Shown here piece by piece: positions 1 through 9,330 of a stretch of DNA of 56,622 nucleotides. The stretch spans positions 540,326 through 596,947 of the forward strand of contig CP070813.1 in the NCBI GenBank assembly GCA_020344055.1. The letters are read 5' to 3'. How positions within the stretch are numbered: position 1 is the first letter of the stretch; the number at the start of each line of letters is the position of its first letter. This DNA comes from Candidatus Zixiibacteriota bacterium (GTDB lineage: Bacteria; Zixibacteria; MSB-5A5; UBA10806). The notes beneath the pieces were generated by a model that did not search any database, was not told where the DNA came from, and worked only from the letters and a program-made list of their open reading frames with translations. The translations under genes were made by a program, and so were the position numbers.

Positions 1-43
1 GGCGCACCGGGAGGTACGCCAACCACTCAATCGCCCCTCGGGA

Positions 44-65
44 TTGCCAAGCAGGCGCTTGGCAA
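44..65. repeat. Short perfect palindrome (9-bp stem, 4-nt loop)
   Basis: TTGCCAAGC at 44-52 is followed, after the loop AGGC, by its exact reverse complement at 57-65. It has no T-run on either side, so it is not an obvious intrinsic terminator. It is the first of several palindromes packed into the 266 bases beyond the lptG stop codon. Confidence 0.5.
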
Positions 66-83
66 CCAGCGTGGGATGAGGAT

Positions 84-159
84 TGTCATTCCCGAAATCT
101 CTTATCGGGAATCTAGGAAGTGGCCCGGCTCTGGATCCCGGATTAAATCCGGGATGACA
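84..159. repeat. Inverted pair of palindromic repeats (REPIN-like)
   Basis: One unit runs from TGTCATTCCCG (84-94) to CGGGAATCTAGG (106-117). A second unit in opposite orientation runs from CTGGATCCCGGAT (131-143) to ATCCGGGATGACA (147-159). Each unit is itself an imperfect palindrome, and the GTCAT ends point outward. This outward-facing pair is the architecture of REP doublets, and the TGTCATtCCCG end resembles intergenic palindromes that are widespread in bacteria. No transposase gene is visible nearby. Confidence 0.6.
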
Positions 160-222
160 TTAAAAAATAAAAGGCTGCGTCAGTGGCAAGCTATGTAGTA
201 CCCCACCCGACGGGCCGGGCAA

Positions 223-254
223 TGTGTTTCGGGAATCATAGTTCCCGAAACACA
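223..254. repeat. Perfect 13-bp inverted repeat, 6-nt loop, 3' of lptG
   Basis: TGTGTTTCGGGAA (223-235) is matched exactly by its reverse complement at 242-254, with the loop TCATAG. It lies 12 bases beyond the lptG stop codon on the minus strand, so it could end or protect that transcript. The sequence after the stem on the minus strand is GC-rich with no T-run. Its core TTTCGGGAA resembles the neighbouring palindromes, so it may be another repeat unit. Confidence 0.5.
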
Positions 255-266
255 ATGGCCAGATGA

Positions 267-1364
267 TTATTTCCGGGCTTTGAAAAACAGAACCGCGCCG
301 ACCAAAATAAAGAATATATCGCCGATGGAGGCTGCCAGGAGCGGAGGGATTTTGCCGTTGTTGCCCAGGCTCTGGCCGGTGCGGATCAGGACGAAGAATA
401 TAAATGAAATTATAATAGAAAGACCAAAACCGACCGACGGGCCGGAGCGGCGGGGGTTGGCCGCCAGCGGAATGCCGATCAATACCAGAATGAAATTGGC
501 GAAGGGAAAGGTTATTTTCAGATACAGCTCCACCCAGTCCCGATGGGCCGGTTCGCCCAGAATCTCCTTCTCCTTGATCCTCCTTAGAAGATCGAAGAAG
601 TTCTCCTGGCGGGGCGGCACCGGGATCTCCGCCATCATCTCCGGCGTCTGCGTCAGGAAGGGGGCCCATAAGGTGTCGAAGGTAACGAAGCTTTCGGGCA
701 AACCCCTATCGACGTCCGGGTGGGTCTGCGCGACACCATTTACCAGCACCCAGCCGGAATCGCTTGGGGTGATTTTTTCGGCGACGTAGGTTTTCCTGAT
801 TTTGTTTTCCACCACCTGGTGGACCTTGATATCCTCCCCTATCTCGGTTTCCACGTTGTATTTTTTGCCGAGGATAATCCATCCCTGTTCCCCGGGCACC
901 TTGATATTGGTTCTTAGAACTTTCGCTCTGGTAATGTCCTCTTTTTTTTCGATCAGGACCTTTTTTATCTCGTCTTTTCTTCGCTCGGTCTTGGTCAGGA
1001 CGAATTCGGCGAAAAACATTACTCCCAGAGATAGTATGAAAGAGGCGGCGAGGACCGGGAAAGCGATCCGGTAGAGGCTTAGTCCGGAGGCTTTCATGAC
1101 GTCAAGCTCGCGATTTTTCGCCAGCGAACCGATGGAGAAAAGGGTGGAGACCAGCATGGCGACCGGGAAAGCGAGGATTATGTAAAAGGGCATATAGTTA
1201 ACATAGTAAAGGGCCACGATATCGAAGCCGATCTGGTACCGTTCGATCATCCTCCAACCCCTTTCCACGAAATCGACCACCAGCACGATCACGCTGAAGG
1301 CGAAGATCGCTCCCGCCAGGGCTTTCAGGAATTTCTTCAGGATGTAGATATCGAGGGTTATCAT
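267..1364 (-). CDS. lptG: LptF/LptG-family lipopolysaccharide export permease (probably LptG)
   Basis: This is a 365-residue YjgP/YjgQ-family inner-membrane permease. In known systems LptF and LptG form the transmembrane part of the LptB2FG ABC exporter that extracts LPS from the inner membrane. The layout is typical: three N-terminal membrane segments (about residues 10-35, 55-80 and 98-122), a soluble periplasmic beta-jellyroll region (about 130-265), and three C-terminal segments from residue 280 to the end. The N-terminal 'LDIYILKKFLKAL' resembles the amphipathic start of this family. It follows a second family member, the two ORFs being separated by 15 bases, so the pair is one operon. 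LptG is assigned because it is the second gene, the usual order; sequence alone does not separate F from G here. No clear Shine-Dalgarno precedes the start. Confidence 0.85.
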   Translation of the reverse strand: MITLDIYILKKFLKALAGAIFAFSVIVLVVDFVERGWRMIERYQIGFDIVALYYVNYMPFYIILAFPVAMLVSTLFSIGSLAKNRELDVMKASGLSLYRIAFPVLAASFILSLGVMFFAEFVLTKTERRKDEIKKVLIEKKEDITRAKVLRTNIKVPGEQGWIILGKKYNVETEIGEDIKVHQVVENKIRKTYVAEKITPSDSGWVLVNGVAQTHPDVDRGLPESFVTFDTLWAPFLTQTPEMMAEIPVPPRQENFFDLLRRIKEKEILGEPAHRDWVELYLKITFPFANFILVLIGIPLAANPRRSGPSVGFGLSIIISFIFFVLIRTGQSLGNNGKIPPLLAASIGDIFFILVGAVLFFKARK

Positions 1365-1379
1365 ATTAGAATAAGTTCA

Positions 1380-2726
1380 TTACGTCTGTTTCCGCCGGGT
1401 GAAAAGGCTTTTTACGCTATCGATAAAGGAGATGACTGCCGATTGTCTTACAAAAGCAATGGCCAGGAGTATGCCCGACCCGCCGACGACTATGTTGGGA
1501 AGCCACATGGCCCAGACGGCCGGGAGATACCCTTTATCTGCCAGCTGTTCGCCGAGTATCAAGAACGCCCAGTAGATTATAAAAAAGAAGATTGCGACGG
1601 CGATGCCGGCAGTGAAGCCGCCCTTTCGGGCTATCGATCCCAGGGGCGCGCCCATCAGAACAAAAGCTATACAGGCGGTGGGAATGGAGAATTTTTTATG
1701 AATCTCCACTTTCATGGAGTTGATCTCGCGGAAATAATTGCCGGCCGTCCTGGCATTAAAGGTCTGTTTGGCCTGGATTTTCCTGGATTCAGTCAAGACT
1801 TTGTTTATGGCGCGGATTCTGGGATCGGGGATTTTATCCGCCAGGCTCTCGTTTCCCGGGAAAAGGCCCGCGACCGCGGCCCTGGTGGTGCTATCGGTTT
1901 TGGATAAGTAGTCGGCCGCCTTTTCGTATCTTTCCCGGTTTCTTGCCATCATCATCGATACATTCATTTCCCTGTCGCCCCGGCTGCTTTCCGTGGTTCG
2001 CTGAAATTCGGATGCGGCGTTAGGGATCGATATGGTCTGTTTGGCGAAATCGGTGCGGGTGAAGGCCTGTTCGTTTTCGGCGCCGACCTCCAGGATTTCA
2101 CCCTCCTCCAGTTCCAGCATGAGCGTGGAACCATCCGGCCCGAAATACATCTTGCCCCGTTTGGCGGTGATGATCCGTTCGGCGTTCTTGGTCTGGATGA
2201 CGATGATGTCCTCTATCTCCGATGTTTTTCTGGCGATTGTCCTTACCCTTATGCTGTAACCCTCGAAATGGTCCAGGAAGATATTTTCCTCCAGCGACCA
2301 GGTCGGTTTTTTCCTGGTGATATCGGTTAGGAGCATTCTGGCCTTGTGGTTGGATTCCGGGAGCACGCGATCGTTAAACCAGATCATCGCCAGAGTCAGG
2401 ATGAAGGAGGCTCCCAGCATGGGGATCATCAGCCTCAAAAAAGAGACCCCGCAAGACCTGGACGCCGTTATCTCGTTGTCGGAGGCCATCCTCCCGAAGA
2501 CCATGAGGGCGGCAACCAGGACCGCCATGGGAACGGAGAGAGCCAGCATCCAGGCTAGGTTCAGGCCGAATAATTCCAGGACCAGAAGCGGCTTAACACC
2601 GCGCGAGATAATAAGATTCATTATGTCAACCAGGAAATCCATTACCAGGACAAGCGTGATAATAGAGAAGCCGAAAAGAAACGGCCCAATTGATTCCTTG
2701 AGGATGTATCGCGAGAGAATTTTCAT
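1380..2726 (-). CDS. lptF: LptF/LptG-family lipopolysaccharide export permease (probably LptF)
   Basis: This 448-residue permease starts 'MKILSRYILKESIGPFLFG', typical of the family, and has the same three-plus-three membrane layout around a periplasmic domain. It is about 80 residues longer than its partner. The extra length lies in the periplasmic and helical region around residues 230-330, where segments rich in Arg and Glu occur. It is the first gene of the lptFG operon and is transcribed divergently from the yhaM-like gene across an 84-base spacer. A consensus-like promoter puts the predicted transcription start at or beside the ATG, so the mRNA may be leaderless. The role, as in the family, is forming the membrane half of the LPS exporter. 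The ATPase LptB is not in this window. Confidence 0.85.
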   Translation of the reverse strand: MKILSRYILKESIGPFLFGFSIITLVLVMDFLVDIMNLIISRGVKPLLVLELFGLNLAWMLALSVPMAVLVAALMVFGRMASDNEITASRSCGVSFLRLMIPMLGASFILTLAMIWFNDRVLPESNHKARMLLTDITRKKPTWSLEENIFLDHFEGYSIRVRTIARKTSEIEDIIVIQTKNAERIITAKRGKMYFGPDGSTLMLELEEGEILEVGAENEQAFTRTDFAKQTISIPNAASEFQRTTESSRGDREMNVSMMMARNRERYEKAADYLSKTDSTTRAAVAGLFPGNESLADKIPDPRIRAINKVLTESRKIQAKQTFNARTAGNYFREINSMKVEIHKKFSIPTACIAFVLMGAPLGSIARKGGFTAGIAVAIFFFIIYWAFLILGEQLADKGYLPAVWAMWLPNIVVGGSGILLAIAFVRQSAVISFIDSVKSLFTRRKQT

Positions 2727-2733
2727 AAAATAT

Positions 2734-2762
2734 ATTATATTAGTGAGTTACCCTAATCTCAA
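2734..2762 (-). promoter_or_regulatory. Sigma-70-type promoter of lptFG
   Basis: Read on the minus strand, TTGAGA (2762-2757) is followed by a 17-base spacer and TATAAT (2739-2734). Only seven bases separate the -10 hexamer from the ATG at 2726. The transcript would therefore start at or next to the start codon, with no room for a ribosome-binding site. Confidence 0.6.
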
Positions 2763-2773
2763 GCAATTTCTCC

Positions 2774-2801
2774 TTGACTTGATAGACGTAAATTAGATTA
2801 T
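2774..2801 (+). promoter_or_regulatory. Possible promoter of the yhaM-tgt operon
   Basis: TTGACT at 2774-2779 is a good -35 match. GATTAT at 2796-2801 (16-base spacer) is a weak -10 match. The ATG is at 2811, so a transcript from here would have a leader of only a few bases. The -35 is more convincing than the -10. Confidence 0.35.
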
Positions 2802-2810
2802 TGAAGTTCC

Positions 2811-3759
2811 ATGAAATCCGATTATGTTGCTGGGCTTGCGGTTGGCGACGAGGTTTCCGATCTGTTCGCCGTAAGAACCGTTGAATTTAAAGAATATTCC
2901 GGCGGCAAGATGATCATCTTGGAACTGGTGGACCGTACCGGCAGGATTAAGGGGATTTTGTGGGAAGGCTCGTCGGAACTGATGCGGGATCTAAAAGCCG
3001 GCGGTATATATAAGGTCAGTGGCACGGTAACCACCTATAAAAGCGAAAACCAGATTACCGTAAACAAAGTAGAAACCTGTAAGAAGTTCGACCTGGACGA
3101 CTTCCTTCCCCGGGGCGAATATTCCTATGAAGAGCTTGAACGAAGGCTCGATAAAGCCATAGCCGGAATCAGCGATCCTGATTATGGCGGCTTATTGAAG
3201 AATCTATTTTCCGACGGGGAGTTGAAGGAATCGTTTTTAAACGGCGTCGGGGGAAAGTTATGGCATCATAACTATATAGGCGGACTTGCGGAACACAGCT
3301 TTGCCATGTTCGATTTGTGCGACGATTTCTGCCGATTATACAAGGAGCTTGACAGGGAGCTTCTTCTAACGGGCGCGATCGCGCATGATATCGGCAAAAT
3401 CAGAACGTACTCTCTTGAAAGCGCGATAGATTATACCAGCGAGGGGCGTCTTCTGGGGCATATAGTGATGGGGGATGAGATTATCAGGAATGTTATAGAT
3501 ACGATTGGTGATTTTCCCGATGAGAAAGCCCTCAAACTGAGACACCTGATTTTATCTCATCAGGGCACGCTTGAACAGGCATCGCCGGTGGTGCCGATGA
3601 TGCCGGAGAGCATGGCGCTTTATGCCGCGGATCTGCTGGATTCCAAGCTGGCGGCATTCAGGAGGATAAGAACTAAAGAGAAACGGCCCGGAGTCGAATG
3701 GTCGAATTACGTAAATCTCTTAAACAGGCATTTATACTTTGGATCTGAGGAAGACGAAA

Positions 3760-3767
<8 letters not shown>
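2811..3767 (+). CDS. YhaM-like 3'-5' exoribonuclease (OB fold + HD domain)
   Basis: This 318-residue protein has an N-terminal OB-fold nucleic-acid-binding region (about residues 12-95, with the tRNA_anti-like 'LVDRTGRIKGILWEG') and a C-terminal HD phosphohydrolase domain. Predicted metal ligands include the HH near residue 152, H162 in 'GGLAEHS', and H192-D193 in 'GAIAHDIGK'. This order and size match the YhaM/Cbf1 family, whose members degrade RNA and single-stranded DNA from the 3' end using a divalent metal. It is the first of three plus-strand genes. Its last eight bases overlap the likely start of the flavin-reductase-like gene. No convincing Shine-Dalgarno precedes the ATG. Substrate specificity here is inferred from the family. 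Confidence 0.85.
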
Positions 3768-5462
<1,695 letters not shown>

Positions 5463-5503
5463 AAGCAATAGTATAAACCATATCTGGAATTTGGAAAATC
5501 AGG

Positions 5504-6958
5504 CTATTTCAGTAAGATCATGCTTTTAACAATCTTTGAACCATCGACTTCAAGCTGATAAAAATATATAGCGGTAGATACCGGATTTCCGTTTATGTCC
5601 AGCCCCTGCCAAACATATTTATGTTCGCCTGATAATTGATGTTCATTATTCACCAACCTTGAAACTATCGCGCCTGTAATGTCAAAAATAGTCAAGCTTA
5701 CATTGGACGATTTCTGTAGATAATATGAAATGTTGGTTTGACCATTAAATGGATTTGGATAGTTTTGAAAAAGTTCAAATTTGTAGGGAGATGATTCAGT
5801 TTTCTCGTCAATAGCGGTGGTCTGATCAAAAAATAACGCGCCAATATCAACTCTTGTTGAATCAGGATCCAATGGCGAATCCGGATTGCCAGCATCTATA
5901 CAGGGTGACCCTGGAAGTAGATGATAGTCATCTAAAGCCGTATCCACGAACATGGGATCTGCGAAGATATCTGTTATGCTGGTCTCTGGAGCGATAATAT
6001 TAAAATCTTGGTTTCCAAAAAACAGGTTGTATCGCTCAATCATCGGAGCGGCCGACCAAGGACAATAATATAATCCGCCGCCCTCGTAGTTAAATGCGAT
6101 TATGTTGTTTTCCAAGATAACATTTCCGTTGGGATTTACCCAGACAAAAACCCCGGCTCCATCCTCTATACCGCCGCCGCCGTGTGCATAATTTTTGACA
6201 ACTGTATTATTATAAAAATACGTAGTTGGCCTACTTTGAGTACCATAAAGTACGGCTCCCCCGCCTTTACCAGCACCATCAGGCGAATTTATTGCCCAAG
6301 ATACGTTGTTATATATAAGATTTCTATAGATATTTGCTCCGTCCGCCGCTATTCCCCCACCCATCCCATGCCATGGGAATCCATATCCAGTCATATTGTT
6401 ACGGATTAAATTATGCGAGACTTCAGTCTCATAAATCGCCTCAATATATAGTCCCCCGCCGAATCCTACTCCCCAGTTATTCTCTATAATATTATGATTA
6501 GCTATTGCGCTTGATTGATATACGCTAATTCCGCCACCAAGTGAATTGAAAATATTATCTCGCAAGATATTGCCAATGATAATAGGTTTTCCGCTGTAAA
6601 TCTTAATTCCAGGTTTACCAGCAAACGGATCCCTGTCCTGTCCGATTTGCGTAAATCCCTGTATAGTGCAACCGGTAGTATCCGCAAAACCGGCAATTAC
6701 GATATGGCCCAAAATAAAGGTCTCATAGGGGCCGTGGGAACTTGTAAGAGTTATCTGTTTGCCCTGAATATCAACATTTTCTTCATATCTGCCGGGCGCC
6801 ACTAATACGGTATCCCCATTCTGGCTCGCCTCAATGGCTAATGAAATAGTGGGATATTCCCCAGGAACGTGAAGAGTTTCGGTTTTGGCGCTTCCCCCAA
6901 ATAGCAGGACGATTAACGTAGTAGTAGTTTTTATAGCTCTCATTGCAGGCATCCCCAA
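5504..6958 (-). CDS. Secreted right-handed beta-helix protein with T9SS-type C-terminal domain
   Basis: This 484-residue predicted exported protein has a hydrophobic signal segment (TTTTLIVLLFGG) near the start. It is followed by the pectate-lyase-like opening 'TISLAIEASQNGDTVLVAPG' and a long parallel beta-helix (about residues 45-330) with Asn-rich turns such as 'NNIIAFNYEGGGLYY'. The C-terminus (about 400-484) carries 'FELFQNYPNPFNGQTNISYY', the hallmark of the type IX secretion sorting domain, and ends in 'IVKSMILLK'. The frame opens with TTG at 6958, ATG at 6952 and ATG at 6943; the last gives the most ordinary signal peptide. It is probably a surface or secreted polysaccharide-binding or degrading protein, but no catalytic residues can be assigned. 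Confidence 0.75.
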   Translation of the reverse strand: MGMPAMRAIKTTTTLIVLLFGGSAKTETLHVPGEYPTISLAIEASQNGDTVLVAPGRYEENVDIQGKQITLTSSHGPYETFILGHIVIAGFADTTGCTIQGFTQIGQDRDPFAGKPGIKIYSGKPIIIGNILRDNIFNSLGGGISVYQSSAIANHNIIENNWGVGFGGGLYIEAIYETEVSHNLIRNNMTGYGFPWHGMGGGIAADGANIYRNLIYNNVSWAINSPDGAGKGGGAVLYGTQSRPTTYFYNNTVVKNYAHGGGGIEDGAGVFVWVNPNGNVILENNIIAFNYEGGGLYYCPWSAAPMIERYNLFFGNQDFNIIAPETSITDIFADPMFVDTALDDYHLLPGSPCIDAGNPDSPLDPDSTRVDIGALFFDQTTAIDEKTESSPYKFELFQNYPNPFNGQTNISYYLQKSSNVSLTIFDITGAIVSRLVNNEHQLSGEHKYVWQGLDINGNPVSTAIYFYQLEVDGSKIVKSMILLK

Positions 6959-6974
6959 AGCTAATGTTCTCTAC

Positions 6975-7003
6975 TAAAATACAAAAAAATAGATTTGTGT
7001 CAA
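6975..7003 (-). promoter_or_regulatory. Putative promoter of the beta-helix protein gene
   Basis: On the minus strand a perfect -35 hexamer TTGACA (7003-6998) is followed by a 17-base spacer and ATTTTA (6980-6975), a weak -10. The predicted start falls about ten bases before the first possible start codon. Confidence 0.45.
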
Positions 7004-7090
7004 GGATATTTTACCATTCTGAAAAAGCCCGAAATATCATAATCGGATTTGCGCTATCTACTATTTTATATTAATCTGTGGCGCGGAAAC

Positions 7091-7120
7091 AAAAAAGCCC
7101 CGGCACATGCCGGGGCTTTA
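7091..7120 (-). terminator. Rho-independent terminator of the 599-residue T9SS protein gene
   Basis: On the minus strand the stem GCCCCGGC/GCCGGGGC (7116-7109 and 7104-7097) has a 4-nt loop, is extended by three A-T pairs, and runs into a T6 tract at 7096-7091. It begins 19 bases beyond the stop codon at 7139. Confidence 0.85.
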
Positions 7121-7138
7121 AAGAAGAACCGGAAATTA

Positions 7139-8938
7139 TTACTTCAGAAGAGTCATCTGCTTGATTTCGGAGAAATCGCCGGCCTGGATTCTGTAGAAGT
7201 ACAATCCGGTCGCGACACCATCAGCGTTCCAGACGACTGAATGAGCGCCGGATGATTGATTTCCGTTCACCAGCGTTTCGATTTTTCTTCCAAGAATATC
7301 AAAGATATCGAGAGTTACATGAGAGTCATCCTCGAGGGTGTAATCGATTGTCGTGCTGGCGTTAAATGGATTGGGATAGTTCTGTTCGAGTCTGAAAGCA
7401 ATCGGTACTTCCGCATCCTCTTCGATATCGGTTATATAGAACTCGAGGAAGAAATCGTCGATATACCAGCCATCGCCGGTGATAACCGAGTTGTCAGAGC
7501 CATAGTCGAATTTGATCATAACAGATTCATATTCGTAGGGGGAAAGGTCAAATGATTCCTGTTGCCAGAAACCGTTGCTGCCGTAAAATGCTTCCTCGCC
7601 GCCTATAGGATTTTGGTAGCCTGTTGACAATACGCCGTCGTAACCGCCGGCCGGAGTGATCAGAGTCCAGCTAGCCCCGCCGTTTGTGGATATCTTGACA
7701 TTACCGCCATCGAAGGTGTTTTCCGTAGTATACCAATGGTAGAATGTCAGAGTTGCCTGCTCGCCGATAGTAACTTCCGGGCTTATCAACTCGGACAGCA
7801 GCGGGCCCAGTGTGTATTGACCGTTGATTAAAGTACCGACGAGATTATCTCCGGACCAGGCGCCTCCGGGACCGGTTGTGGGCATTCCATGTTGCCAATC
7901 ATTAGTCATGGTGAATCCGCCGGGGCCGCTTTCGAAGTCAACGAAGAAACCAGAAACCGCAATCGTGTTATAGGTGGCAAATGCGGAGTCATTGGCGTGA
8001 TTTTGATCGCCGGTCAGTTCTGCAACCGCTATGACGTCATATATGGCCTCAGCAGCAGGGGTGAAATCCGGGAAGGCAACGTCTACGGTGGCTCCGTATC
8101 CCGCAAGGTCAACGATTACAGTATCCTCGTCGTATACCGGTGATCCGTTCAATTCTATGATCAGGCTGGCGGTGAAAGTCTCGGTATTGGCGCCCATGTT
8201 GCCAAAGGTAGCCTCCGGGGTAACGGGAACGCCGACGTCGCCGGTTCCAATCGGGGCGAGAACCTCCACGGCGGCCACGTCATGTTCAAATGGCTGGGCC
8301 CCGTCGGATAGCAGGACATCGTCAAAATCGGCCTGCGCACCGTCAACACCTTGATAGACCAGTGCAACCTTAAAGTTTGGTTCTCCTACATAGGCGCTGA
8401 AATCAAGAACGACCTCATACCAGACCCAATTCTGGAATACTCCGTAGTCGTCCTCCGTCCACAACGGATTCGACCAATTGTTGCCGCCGTCGGTCGAGAC
8501 TACGATAATCATATCGCCGTTGTCATATGGGCTGACATGCCAGTAGTAACTGGTCAGGAACCAGAAACTGAGCTCGAGATCGGGGCTGGCCGAAGAGAGA
8601 TCGAGGATCGGTGAAATCATCCACTCATCCTGCGGCACCAGGGCGGGATCGTATAAGATTTGAGCGTTAAAAGCGCCTCCGTGCGGACTGTAACCTGACT
8701 GATTCCAGGTATAATTGCCATTTGTGATAATACGAGTCCAATTGGGGGGAAACCAGGTTTCGAAACCCTCGGTCAGGAAATCGACGAGAATTACATTTTG
8801 CGGCTGAGGCTTTTTAATAGTTCCATCGTGAGGGGCAGACTTCAGGGTGATGTCCTCAGCGCTGGCCATAGAAAAGCCGAACAGCACGATGCCGGCCAAA
8901 ATGGCTAGATTAACTAATACGTTTTTACAGTACTTCAT
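7139..8938 (-). CDS. Secreted adhesin-like protein with T9SS-type C-terminal domain
   Basis: This 599-residue exported protein has the signal peptide 'VLVNLAILAGIVLFGFSMASA'-like segment near residues 6-27. After it come a choice-of-anchor/cleaved-adhesin-like beta domain (about 50-210, with 'DEWMISPILDLSS'), a CARDB-like Ig domain (about 225-325), a second MAM-like jellyroll (about 335-500), and a T9SS sorting domain starting 'FRLEQNYPNPFNASTTIDYT' and ending 'EIKQMTLLK'. A strong AAGGAG site precedes the ATG. Upstream on the same strand lie a short leader ORF and an attenuator-like hairpin, and a terminator lies just downstream. It is probably a cell-surface binding protein. No protease or glycosidase motif is seen. 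Confidence 0.8.
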   Translation of the reverse strand: MKYCKNVLVNLAILAGIVLFGFSMASAEDITLKSAPHDGTIKKPQPQNVILVDFLTEGFETWFPPNWTRIITNGNYTWNQSGYSPHGGAFNAQILYDPALVPQDEWMISPILDLSSASPDLELSFWFLTSYYWHVSPYDNGDMIIVVSTDGGNNWSNPLWTEDDYGVFQNWVWYEVVLDFSAYVGEPNFKVALVYQGVDGAQADFDDVLLSDGAQPFEHDVAAVEVLAPIGTGDVGVPVTPEATFGNMGANTETFTASLIIELNGSPVYDEDTVIVDLAGYGATVDVAFPDFTPAAEAIYDVIAVAELTGDQNHANDSAFATYNTIAVSGFFVDFESGPGGFTMTNDWQHGMPTTGPGGAWSGDNLVGTLINGQYTLGPLLSELISPEVTIGEQATLTFYHWYTTENTFDGGNVKISTNGGASWTLITPAGGYDGVLSTGYQNPIGGEEAFYGSNGFWQQESFDLSPYEYESVMIKFDYGSDNSVITGDGWYIDDFFLEFYITDIEEDAEVPIAFRLEQNYPNPFNASTTIDYTLEDDSHVTLDIFDILGRKIETLVNGNQSSGAHSVVWNADGVATGLYFYRIQAGDFSEIKQMTLLK

Positions 8939-9012
8939 CTTTGCTCCTTAAAAAATCGACGAAAAGTCGTCATAACTTCATTTACCTCAATTAGATAGGA
9001 AATTTTATCCAA
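8935..9012 (-). CDS. Possible 25-codon leader ORF coupled to the T9SS adhesin gene
   Basis: A small minus-strand frame opens with TTG at 9012, immediately behind the very strong Shine-Dalgarno-like AAGGGAGGTGAG (9024-9013). It encodes about 25 residues ending 'FRRFFKEQR' and stops at a TGA that overlaps the ATG of the 599-residue gene (ATGA at 8938-8935). The hairpin and T-run at 8971-8950 lie inside its last codons. The strong ribosome site and the ATGA overlap are what suggest it is translated. The peptide itself resembles no family I know, and it could be fortuitous. Confidence 0.35.
   Translation of the reverse strand: MDKISYLIEVNEVMTTFRRFFKEQR
8950..8971 (-). promoter_or_regulatory. Attenuator-like hairpin plus T6 before the adhesin gene
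   Basis: On the minus strand GACGA (8971-8967), loop CTTT and TCGTC (8962-8958) form a 5-bp stem, followed two bases later by T6 (8955-8950). The AAGGAG ribosome site follows directly. The stem is weak for a terminator. Its position inside the putative leader ORF is what makes attenuation worth considering. Confidence 0.35.
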
Positions 9013-9025
9013 CTCACCTCCCTTA

Positions 9026-9247
9026 AAAAATACTGGCAAAGATCGATTAATATTTTTACCGTAACTTATCATATTACATTAAAAACCATGTCTTTCTTGC
9101 TGCCAAAAATCTGAAATTTAAGGAACTTCCTATATCTGCTCCGCTAAAATCAATATATGGATTTTCTCAAAAAAGACAACTAAATAATCTATCTTATTGA
9201 CTGTAATTAAATTACGGCAATATTCCCGAGGATTTTTCTATTCGGAC
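9026..9247. other. AT-rich divergent intergenic region
   Basis: This is the middle of a 392-base divergent gap between the T9SS adhesin gene and the unknown gene at 9331. I see no tRNA, small gene or repeat in it. A weak minus-strand promoter candidate (TTGGCA, 17 bases, TTTAAT, around 9074-9102) could serve the adhesin gene and its leader. Confidence 0.4.
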
Positions 9248-9276
9248 TTGCTTTAGCGGATATTTGTTGTTATATA
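9248..9276 (+). promoter_or_regulatory. Sigma-70-type promoter of the 375-residue unknown gene
   Basis: TTGCTT (9248-9253), a 17-base spacer and TATATA (9271-9276) give a good promoter. Its start would leave a leader of about 48 bases before the ATG at 9331, which carries an AAAGGA ribosome site about eight bases upstream of the start codon. Confidence 0.5.
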
Positions 9277-9330
9277 AGAAGGTTAAATTGTGTTTGGTTT
9301 TATTGGCAATTTGGTAAAAGGATAGATTTT

